From a virus, in the IMG/VR virus record IMGVR_UViG_3300031785_000019, positions 1 through 36,321 of that record: DNA of 36,321 bases; one strand, 5' to 3'. Positions within the stretch are counted from its first letter, which is position 1, and each line of letters opens with the position of its first letter. Of this stretch, positions 29,922 through 36,321 are shown piece by piece. A model generated the notes under the pieces. The model was not told where the DNA came from and did no database searches. It saw only the letters and a program-made list of their open reading frames with translations. The position numbers and the translations under genes were made by a program.

Positions 29922-30283
29922 GCTTCAAAAACCTCTCTAAAAGTTGCTTGTATTGTAGCTCTGTTATTAAATGGTATTGATTTGCTCCATCTTTCGCAAA
30001 CAAACTTTTGAGATAAGGATTCACCTGGTGGAGTAAAATCAAAACTATCACTATCATCTGGTTTACCTGCTGCGTTTGCACGGGCGTCTAAGAAATCTTC
30101 TATAACATCTGCATCTGATTCTGATACTTCAAAAGTAAATTGATATACTTTAGGATTCTGATGTTCTGTCAATCCAAAATTAATTCTGTGTTCAAAACCA
30201 TCTGCAAAAACAATAGTGCGAACTTTAGGTGCAGATGTTTTTCGCTGTCCATATTTAGGTTTTATTGAAGGAAAGGTAGCCAT
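29918..30283 (-). CDS. Minor tail protein, lambda M-like
   Basis: 121 residues with VRTIVFADGFEHRINFGLTEHQNPKVYQFTFEVS then ADVIEDFLDARANA and the strand SFDFTPPGESLSQKFVCERW, the M family layout. In lambda gpM is part of the tip complex and resembles a tube subunit. ATGA overlap with L and TAATG with the tape measure stop. Confidence 0.87.
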   Translation of the reverse strand: MATFPSIKPKYGQRKTSAPKVRTIVFADGFEHRINFGLTEHQNPKVYQFTFEVSESDADVIEDFLDARANAAGKPDDSDSFDFTPPGESLSQKFVCERWSKSIPFNNRATIQATFREVFEA

Positions 30284-32805
30284 TATGCAAGTAATCCTCC
30301 TGGTCTTTGTTGTTGTATTATTTCAGATTGTACTGCACTTGAAATAAGTAAACCAAGTTCTCTTCCTTGTTGTTCATCTCCCTCAACAGAAGAACCAGAA
30401 GCATCTACGTTTACTACGATATTTGTTGAACCACCAAGAGCATGATTTGGTGTAATCATTCCAGATACACCTGGGCTAAATAATTCTGGCCCACGTTCTC
30501 CTACGATATAACTATTTCCTCCTTTTACTGGTCCTCCTGCTGCTCTTGTAATAGTAGATATTCCAAATGAACCTTTTGGTAAATCTGCTCCACTAGGTAT
30601 GCCTGTCATTGCTGTTGCTTCTGCTCCTAATCTTGCAGAATTTAATGGATTTAAAAAACTACTAAATAACCCCATAATTCCTGATCTTATTTGTGCTGCT
30701 AATATTTGTGCTGCCATATCTAAAAACGCATCTGCTGTACGTTGAAATAAATTTCGTAGTGCTTCTTGAGCAGACATAGAACCACTTATAATACCTTTAA
30801 AAGATTCTGCAAAAGAATCCCCAATACTTTTACTTAAGGAATCAATTTGTCTTAAAGGATCAAGTAATTTGTTTAATTCATCTACTGGTGCTTTTATAAT
30901 TGCTTGTCTTTCTAATTCTTCATTAAATTCTTTTTGTATTTTTAATCGTTCTTTTGCATCTTCTAACTGTTGTTTAAACTCATCACTATTAAAAAATTCA
31001 TTAGATCTAGCTTTTCTTAATTCCTCTACTGATTTAGTAGTTGAGTTAAGAAATCTCTGAAATATATTACCTTCTTTACCAAGTTCAAAACCTCTAAAAG
31101 GATTTAATAAGTCACCAGTACTAATATCTTTAGATCGACCAAAATAATCGTCTTGTTCTCTTTGTTGTTTTAAAATTTCAGTATTTTTATTAAAAATTTG
31201 TTCTCTAAGTTTTAATTCAGCAGCAGTCGCACCATTTGTTTTAAGAGTTTCTAAGGCAATTTTTGCTTGTTCTAAAGATAATTCTTTTGAAAATTTAGGT
31301 AATGCACTAATAATTGAAGCATTATCTTTTAGTCCTGCAAACGTATCAAATATACCTTCTGAACCAAAAAACTTTGTAAGAGTAATTCTTGCAGATGCTT
31401 CAAACTGTTGAAACGCTTTTAATGCTTCAAGTGCTTCATCTTTTGATATTCCAAGAGCCTGTGCAAATTCTCTAACTTGTTTTGCAGTAAATAATGATGT
31501 ACCACCTGTTGCTTGAATAGAAACATTTAATTTATCAACAGCCTTTTGAAAATCAATAGTTTCTTGTATTCTTGAAGCAATCGCAGTACCAGCAATAGAC
31601 AATCCAAAACCAAATCCTCCACCTAAAGCACCACCAGCCAAACCACCAACACCACCACCAGCAGCAGCTAAAGGACCTTGACCAAAGAGTAAAGGGAAAC
31701 CTCCACCAATAAGACCACTAGAAATAGACCCCGATATTCTTCCTGCCCTACCTCGACTATTTGCAAATGGTCCTCGAGGATTAGCTCTACTTCCAAATCC
31801 CATTCTGTTAAAGAAATTAGGTCTTGCAGCCTGTGGACCTATTGGACTTGCATAAGCATTTGGATTTCCAAAAATAGCTCTGTTATTTGATGCACTTAAT
31901 AATTGTGCAGTTTTACCTGTATTTTTATCAATTTTCTTTTGATGCCTTAATTGTGATTTCATCACAGCACTAAAAGCAGGTCCTATAGGTCTGTCATACT
32001 GAACTCCTGGTCTAATTCCAAATGCAGAAGCCTCTCTTGATGCTTGACTTGCACTTAGATTGGACATAAGCCTTTCTCTAAAAGCACCTCCAGAAAACAA
32101 ACCAGATGCCTGTCCAGGTCCGATTGGCCCACTATATCCAGGAAAAACAGGAGATGTTAATGGACTTGATTGACCTATAAATCTTGCATTGTTAACTGCT
32201 GCTGCGGTTTGACGATTTAGTTCACCTCTTATTTGTAATTTTTTATTTTCTGCCTCTGCTGATTTTAATTCTAAAGCTAATAATGCCTCTTGTAATCTAA
32301 TCTCATCTCGCCTTAAAGCCAAAGTTCTTTCTATTTTTCCAGCAACAGGAACACTTTGACCTCCTAAAATACTTGATGCCTGACCTGGACCAATAGGACT
32401 AGAGTAAGCATTTGGTGTTTCTCTAATACCAGCTTTAGCAAACCTTGTAAAACGTCTGCCTTTTTCTACTTCTTTTATAAGTGCTAATTCTTCCTGTAAA
32501 CCTTTATTTAATTGTTCCTGTGCTTTGACAAATTGGTACGCTGCTATAGCTGCTTCTTTTGTTCCTAGAGTTACATTTTTTAAATTAGTTTTTGCTAAAC
32601 CGAGATTCTTTTGTAAATTATCAACATTTCTTACTAATCCATCTCCTAAAACTTGATTTGCTAATTTTGCACTTCTTGAAAAATTTGATATAAATTCATT
32701 TGCACTTTTAATATTTAGTGATAAATCTTTTATTTGTTTATTAAACTTACTTAATTTCTCAGCGTTTTTTATAGAAACAGCAATATCGACATTATAATTA
32801 GCCAC
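30283..32805 (-). CDS. Tape measure protein
   Basis: 840 residues beginning with GTG at 32805. The first 200 residues are coiled-coil helices. A motif xxPIGPxQAS recurs four times at about 137, 227, 273 and 321, in otherwise disordered Gly/Ser/Phe/Arg-rich sequence. A hydrophobic, Gly-rich stretch (GGFPLLFGQGPLAAAGGGVGGLAGG, about 368-392 and on to 412) could cross the membrane on DNA entry. C-terminal helices follow (550-720). Length sets the tail; by the 1.5 angstrom per residue rule about 125 nm. Confidence 0.88.
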   Translation of the reverse strand: MANYNVDIAVSIKNAEKLSKFNKQIKDLSLNIKSANEFISNFSRSAKLANQVLGDGLVRNVDNLQKNLGLAKTNLKNVTLGTKEAAIAAYQFVKAQEQLNKGLQEELALIKEVEKGRRFTRFAKAGIRETPNAYSSPIGPGQASSILGGQSVPVAGKIERTLALRRDEIRLQEALLALELKSAEAENKKLQIRGELNRQTAAAVNNARFIGQSSPLTSPVFPGYSGPIGPGQASGLFSGGAFRERLMSNLSASQASREASAFGIRPGVQYDRPIGPAFSAVMKSQLRHQKKIDKNTGKTAQLLSASNNRAIFGNPNAYASPIGPQAARPNFFNRMGFGSRANPRGPFANSRGRAGRISGSISSGLIGGGFPLLFGQGPLAAAGGGVGGLAGGALGGGFGFGLSIAGTAIASRIQETIDFQKAVDKLNVSIQATGGTSLFTAKQVREFAQALGISKDEALEALKAFQQFEASARITLTKFFGSEGIFDTFAGLKDNASIISALPKFSKELSLEQAKIALETLKTNGATAAELKLREQIFNKNTEILKQQREQDDYFGRSKDISTGDLLNPFRGFELGKEGNIFQRFLNSTTKSVEELRKARSNEFFNSDEFKQQLEDAKERLKIQKEFNEELERQAIIKAPVDELNKLLDPLRQIDSLSKSIGDSFAESFKGIISGSMSAQEALRNLFQRTADAFLDMAAQILAAQIRSGIMGLFSSFLNPLNSARLGAEATAMTGIPSGADLPKGSFGISTITRAAGGPVKGGNSYIVGERGPELFSPGVSGMITPNHALGGSTNIVVNVDASGSSVEGDEQQGRELGLLISSAVQSEIIQQQRPGGLLA

Positions 32806-32836
32806 TTTCTATAAAAATTAAAACATTTTCTCTATA

Positions 32837-33031
32837 TTACCTTCTTTTGCCTCGTAAAGCACTAGATCGTTGTGCTTGTTCTTGTTGTTTTTTATATTCT
32901 TCATCCTCCAGTTCCGCAAAAGCAGCCCAACCTATCATTTCTTCAATAGTCATTGTCTGACATAACTCAGCTACAGTTTTATGTAATGTCTTAGCTAGAG
33001 AAAATAAAAATTTCCAATCTTTATTTGCTTT
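32837..33031 (-). CDS. T-like tail chaperone extension, reached by +1 frameshift
   Basis: The frame opens directly after a stop at 33032-33034 and overlaps the end of the G-like gene by 11 bases. It reads KANKDWKFLFSLAKTLHKTVAEL... then CQTMTIEEMIGWAAFAELEDEEYKKQ, the helical pattern of the lambda T part (EL.....E...W.A...E). There is no suitable start codon at its beginning, only an internal ATG at 32953. The usual G-T product is made by ribosomal frameshift; the frame here is +1, and AAA-A at 33032-33029 allows a Lys tRNA to slip by one. This gives about 179 residues in the fused form. Confidence 0.7.
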   Translation of the reverse strand, partial: KANKDWKFLFSLAKTLHKTVAELCQTMTIEEMIGWAAFAELEDEEYKKQQEQAQRSSALRGKRR

Positions 33032-33377
33032 TTAAATCGGCTTTAGCCTGTTTTACCTCCTTATCAGCACCAGCATTTACCATTGCTAATTGTATTTCTT
33101 CAAGCACAGATGCTTCAATCTCTCTTCTTAAAGATGCCTTGTCTCCATCTTGAAAAAGTCTTGCACCATCTTTATCTAGTGATTTTTCAATCATCATTTG
33201 TAAAGCATAATCATTTACATCATCAGAATTACTTTTTTTCTGTATTGATTCTCTTTCAGCAATAGTTAATGGATGCCAATAAACAGTAAGAATAATCTCA
33301 TCATCCTGTTTGATGTCATGTTTGTAGAGTTGAGAAACACCAAACTTGTTTCTTAACAGATCAACTGCTCTAGTCAT
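33021..33377 (-). CDS. Tail assembly chaperone, lambda G-like
   Basis: 118 residues, helical, with WHPLTIAERESIQKK near 33-47 and an acidic end. Position between the U-like protein and the tape measure, and the out-of-frame T-like extension, identify it. In lambda G and GT coat the tape measure before the tube forms. No Shine-Dalgarno sequence precedes the ATG. Confidence 0.8.
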   Translation of the reverse strand: MTRAVDLLRNKFGVSQLYKHDIKQDDEIILTVYWHPLTIAERESIQKKSNSDDVNDYALQMMIEKSLDKDGARLFQDGDKASLRREIEASVLEEIQLAMVNAGADKEVKQAKADLKSK

Positions 33378-33404
33378 ATATAAAAGTAATATTACATTAC
33401 TATA

Positions 33405-33833
33405 CTACGCATTTGCTGTGAATTGGCAAGATATTAAGCCAAGAAAGTGTGCAGAGTCATCTAAAACAATAGGTGCAGGGCCAACAATATCTAAAACTCT
33501 AGGTTTACAACTAAATGTATCTGTATAGTCAGAAGCATTAACAGAAGTAAGTCCATCAATCACAGCTTCTCCTAATGCAGATAAGGTAGCACTACCTTTT
33601 CCTCTTGGAACATAAACATTACATTGAATAACTCCAGAATAAAAATCTTGAGATGCTCCCTGTGTTTGAGATGTGGCTTGTGCAAAATCTATTGACATGA
33701 TTATGTATTTTTTAGTCTTACCAGGTGTTTTATACACCATATTGTCATAAATCATTTCTACAGTTGGATCTACGTCTGCAACTGCATCTGTTACTGCTTT
33801 TTCAAAAGCTGCTCTGGTGTTAACTAAAGTCAT
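33405..33833 (-). CDS. Tail terminator-like protein (lambda U / DUF4128 type)
   Basis: 142 residues: an N-terminal helix (NTRAAFEKAVTDAVADV), strand KYIIMSIDFAQATSQTQG, FYSGVIQCNVYVPRG, a helix and a closing strand pair (HFLGLISCQFTANA). This fits the small alpha/beta tail terminators that cap the tube and join it to the head. Only 27 bp separate it from the G-like gene, leaving no place for a tail-tube gene between them as in lambda. ATGA overlap with the Z-like gene. Confidence 0.7.
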   Translation of the reverse strand: MTLVNTRAAFEKAVTDAVADVDPTVEMIYDNMVYKTPGKTKKYIIMSIDFAQATSQTQGASQDFYSGVIQCNVYVPRGKGSATLSALGEAVIDGLTSVNASDYTDTFSCKPRVLDIVGPAPIVLDDSAHFLGLISCQFTANA

Positions 33834-34369
33834 AAATTAGTGTAATCAACAAATTCTCTATCTGGATCAGCAAATTGTCCAATACCACCTTGACCACCTT
33901 TAAATCTACTTGCTCCAATAGCAATCTTAGCTTTTTTATCTGTAAATATTGCATTTACAAGAGGTTTAAGTTGTCCTTGAATATATTGAGGAATTTTACT
34001 TCTTGTGGAACCTAAAGCACTTGCAGCGTATTCTGATCTATTTCCTATATATACTTTAGAAAAAAGTTTGAAATTATATTTTATCTTATCTGCAAATCTA
34101 GGTTCGACTAAAGCGTTAGGTGCTGGCCTACGTTCATACGAAGGTTCTATTTCACTCCAAGGAGGATTATTTTCTCTTGCCTGATCTGGTCTGGGTCTTT
34201 GCGTACTAGCTGTCCAACTTGAAGCAAAAAATCCAGTATCAATAGGGCTTATCGGATCTTCTTCTCTAGATAAATCAAACAATGTTGCTCGTATAAAACT
34301 GTTAAAGTCTTGCTCTAAATTATTTATTAGGTCTGATCCTGCATTACCAACATCTCTATTCTTAGCCAT
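33830..34369 (-). CDS. Neck/tail completion-like protein (HK97 gp10 / lambda Z type)
   Basis: 179 residues: helix LEQDFNSFIRATLFDLSREED, then PIDTGFFASSWTAS, a segment typical of gp10/Z proteins (PVDTGxxxxSW), YIGNRSEYAAS and a helical end. Likely closes the head or joins it to the tail. Placed between the 128-residue connector protein and the U-like gene as expected. Confidence 0.75.
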   Translation of the reverse strand: MAKNRDVGNAGSDLINNLEQDFNSFIRATLFDLSREEDPISPIDTGFFASSWTASTQRPRPDQARENNPPWSEIEPSYERRPAPNALVEPRFADKIKYNFKLFSKVYIGNRSEYAASALGSTRSKIPQYIQGQLKPLVNAIFTDKKAKIAIGASRFKGGQGGIGQFADPDREFVDYTNL

Positions 34370-34755
34370 TACAATCTCACCAATAAAGTAAACAGATATG
34401 TTTGTCCACCTTGTTTTGTATCTATATTAATTATCTGTCCGACTCTGGTAGATCCAGCATAAGTTATTGTAACCTCATCATCAAAAGTTGGTTGATTATC
34501 ACCTATTAAATCAGGTGTAATATATATCTTTGCCTCTCTTCTTTCTCTACCATCAGTTTCCGTAGACCTGATAAATTCTATAGGAACTTTTAAGTCTGAA
34601 TAGGTCGTGTCTATAGTTACATTTTCTCCTTTATCTATGTTGTACATAGAAAGTCCTTTCTTTGTATAAGTAATAGTTGTATCTAAAGAGTTTCCTAAAG
34701 TAGAAACTATATCTTTAGCAACACTTTTTAGTAATGAATCAAGTTGACCTGCCAT
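34369..34755 (-). CDS. Head-closure-like protein
   Basis: 128 residues; helix DSLLKSVAKDIVSTLGNSL then a beta part with YSDLKVPIEFIRST...REAKIYITPDLIG and a final DEVTITYAGSTRVGQIINID, the pattern of small beta-barrel head-completion proteins (lambda FII type). Shares its stop/start bases with both neighbours. Assigned by order and fold impression. Confidence 0.6.
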   Translation of the reverse strand: MAGQLDSLLKSVAKDIVSTLGNSLDTTITYTKKGLSMYNIDKGENVTIDTTYSDLKVPIEFIRSTETDGRERREAKIYITPDLIGDNQPTFDDEVTITYAGSTRVGQIINIDTKQGGQTYLFTLLVRL

Positions 34756-35285
34756 TATCCTCTAACCACCCTCATCTGAAAAGCACCTGCTCCACCTAGC
34801 ATATATGCTCCAAGATAACTTTGTAACCACGGGTAAACATCCATAATATTATTTATAGCTCCTGCTCCCTGACTATCAGTATTATATTTAACCTGTATAT
34901 CTCCTAGTTTTACTTCAGAAAAATTACCATCTTTACCAGTAGTACCAGTAATAGCATCAGTATCATTTGCCAAAGCTCTAGCTAATTCATATTGTGCATA
35001 TTTAATATTTAACGGAATTGTAGAGCAAGCTAGTTCAACACCATCTACTTGATAATTATTTCTTGGAAACTTAAGTGCCTGACCATCATCACATCTGTCT
35101 CCATAAAATACAAAACTATCAATCCATCTAGTCGCTGATATTAAGGATCTTTTTTTCTGGTCATCAGTTTTATTATCCCAAGTCGATGAATCTGGAACTG
35201 TCTCAAAATAAGTATTAGCTTCTGTCAACGTGACATAGCTATTAGCATTAGCATCTTTTATAGTTGCATTTATAGTGGCTGCCAC
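34755..35285 (-). CDS. Head-tail adaptor protein (DnaT-like annotated family)
   Basis: 176 residues. The start NSYVTLTEANTYFETVPDSSTWDNKTDDQKKRSLISATRWIDSF... is typical of a phage adaptor family often labelled DnaT-like single-strand binding by weak similarity; P22 gp4-type adaptors share the helix plan. CSTIPLNIKYAQYELA gives a second helix. Position just after the capsid gene marks it as the first connector, not a DNA replication protein. Confidence 0.75.
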   Translation of the reverse strand: MAATINATIKDANANSYVTLTEANTYFETVPDSSTWDNKTDDQKKRSLISATRWIDSFVFYGDRCDDGQALKFPRNNYQVDGVELACSTIPLNIKYAQYELARALANDTDAITGTTGKDGNFSEVKLGDIQVKYNTDSQGAGAINNIMDVYPWLQSYLGAYMLGGAGAFQMRVVRG

Positions 35286-35320
35286 GATAAGAAAGTAATT
35301 TTAGTTTTATTGTAGCGTAA

Positions 35321-35351
35321 AGAAAAAACCCCACCAATAATTGATGAGGTT
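35321..35351 (-). terminator. Terminator after the capsid gene
   Basis: On the minus strand AACCTCATCAA pairs with TTGGTGGGGTT over 11 bases (two G-T), loop of 3, followed by six T. In plus coordinates the arms are 35341-35351 and 35327-35337. It would make the capsid transcript end here and reduce read-through into the connector genes. Confidence 0.85.
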
Positions 35352-35373
35352 TGATGACCACAATTTAATACTA

Positions 35374-36321
35374 TTAAGAAATAGTAGATGTATCAAGTGG
35401 TGAGTTAACTGTTAAACGAACAATAGGAACTAAATCCGCATCGTATGTCAACGCCCACTTGTTAGCTGTTGCTAGTTCAGCGTTTGTTGGGTTGTCTCCA
35501 GCATCACTCCACTTAGTACCCATGATGTGATAAGCACTGTGGTAGTCAACAGACATAACATCCTGCTTAGATAAGATGTTTCTATCTGATTCTATGCTTA
35601 GAGGTGATTGCTGACCTTCAAGAATTGTTCCTGACTTGATTAAGTAGCAGTAGAACTCAATCTGATGACCAGATGCACCAGGAGCAACTGTATTAACCTG
35701 AGAGTCAATAACAACATTCATACCAGCAAATTGGCCGATACCTCTTTCTGTGATGCCAACACCACCGCCACCCCATTGGATGCCAGTTCCAGTTGATAAA
35801 GCAGATGTAGAGAATGTCAACATACCAACCTGATATAGGTAGTAAGCAACAGATGGATGAATTACTAGAGTGTCTAGCTCTTCTCCTCTTTCTCCAAGAA
35901 GTGATCTACCTCTTGCAACTGCTGATGCAGTTAGATAGTTTGCTTCACCAGCACCAGTAGCAGCAGCCTTCGCTATATCTAAGTTATTAGAAGAAAGAGC
36001 AGTACCGAATACACCTTGAAGATGACTAAATAGTCTTGCTGAGTTTAGCTTGTTGATAGCATCTGCAATTTGGTTTCTGATGTGACCCATTGGATCTTCA
36101 CCAGCAGCCAATACAGCTACATCATCAACAGCATACGCAAAACCTCTATGACAGATAGTTGCGATCTGTGTTCCTGTACCAATCTTCTGTGGTGTCAAAT
36201 AACCAGAGTTACTTGTACCCCATGTTGCTGTACCATCTAAGATTTCCTCAGTTGGTGAGATTGGGTTAAATTCTGGAACTTGTATTCTTGTTCCACCTTC
36301 TGATGCGTCAAGAAGTGCGTT
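35374..36321 (-). CDS. Major capsid protein, HK97-fold type (5' end outside window)
   Basis: The frame is open to the right edge, 41 codons before the internal TTG at 36198, so the N-terminus is missing; at least 315 residues are present. Visible blocks: GYLTPQKIGTGTQIATICHRGFAYAVDD, DPMGHIRNQIADAINKLNSARLFSHLQG, RGRSLLGERGEELDTLVIHPSVAYYLYQ, ILSKQDVMSVDYHSAYHIMGTKWSD, NPTNAELATANKW and LVPIVRLT at the end. These fit the common HK97-fold coat proteins with the PTNAELA end. It forms the icosahedral shell. Followed by its own terminator. Confidence 0.9.
   Translation of the reverse strand, partial: NALLDASEGGTRIQVPEFNPISPTEEILDGTATWGTSNSGYLTPQKIGTGTQIATICHRGFAYAVDDVAVLAAGEDPMGHIRNQIADAINKLNSARLFSHLQGVFGTALSSNNLDIAKAAATGAGEANYLTASAVARGRSLLGERGEELDTLVIHPSVAYYLYQVGMLTFSTSALSTGTGIQWGGGGVGITERGIGQFAGMNVVIDSQVNTVAPGASGHQIEFYCYLIKSGTILEGQQSPLSIESDRNILSKQDVMSVDYHSAYHIMGTKWSDAGDNPTNAELATANKWALTYDADLVPIVRLTVNSPLDTSTIS

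Noticed and set aside
34755-35285. DnaT-like replication protein
   Set aside because: The label comes from weak similarity; its place between capsid and connector genes and its size fit a head-tail adaptor.
1-36321. tRNA genes, integrase, photosynthesis or other host-metabolism genes
   Set aside because: None recognised by eye on either strand; a tRNA scan and profile search would be needed to exclude weak cases.
1-36321. Terminal redundancy or circular overlap of window ends
   Set aside because: The first and last bases show no match and the capsid gene is cut, so the window is a fragment.

Overview
The window is a piece of a tailed double-stranded DNA phage genome with a lambda-like, long, non-contractile (siphovirus) tail. 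The DNA is strongly A+T-rich. The tail-fibre modules (short IKLKRG / IRIKR starts, LDGATVTTAELN repeats, EVGDVATDFE-type C-termini) and a run of small accessory proteins recall marine phages, above all those of picocyanobacteria. A marine cyanobacterial host is therefore the best guess, but it is an inference. I recognise no photosynthesis gene, integrase, tRNA, large terminase or portal gene. The right edge cuts the major capsid gene, so the packaging genes probably lie beyond it.

Layout. 1-334: a non-coding control region with six AGTCTGAA repeats set on an 11-bp grid, flanked by an inverted repeat, then a good promoter. 335-5733 (+): about 22 very small genes, many joined by ATGA or TAATG overlaps, split into units by two strong terminators and several promoters. 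Most are unrecognised; a few have zinc-ribbon or helix-turn-helix features. 5730-6143: a leftward ribbon-helix-helix (RHH) gene, four TGAATGGC repeats 20-40 bp apart, a 54-bp pure A/T tract and a strong promoter, together a candidate replication origin. 6144-11382 (+): DNA metabolism, with an RHH-plus-helical protein that could be the initiator, a RecB-like nuclease, two DNA methyltransferases, a Holliday-resolvase-like protein, an ERF annealing protein and a small protein with an SSB-like acidic tip. 11357-11790 (-): two small genes against the flow. 11858-13638 (+): a small membrane protein (possible holin) and three exported proteins, the third without a normal start codon.

A 12-bp perfect hairpin at 13695-13730 separates the rightward genes from the long leftward series (36321 down to 13780). 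Read leftward, that series is: major capsid protein (cut), its own terminator, a head-tail connector set, the G/T tail chaperones with a probable +1 frameshift, tape measure, the M, L, K, I and J-like tail tip proteins, a fibre cluster (S74 autoprotease fibre, two related receptor-binding-like proteins each preceded by a small chaperone-like gene, a repeat-rich 624-residue fibre), then small membrane and Pro-rich proteins, a ParB-like protein and another RHH protein.

The most unusual features are the two helically phased repeat arrays, five RHH proteins in one phage, a recurring ACTTTCCAA leader element at the heads of transcription units, a palindrome TAGT(AA/TT)ACTA placed on three promoters, the +1 frameshift window, the apparent absence of a tail-tube gene from its usual slot, and a resolvase-like protein with Cys where the catalytic Lys is expected.
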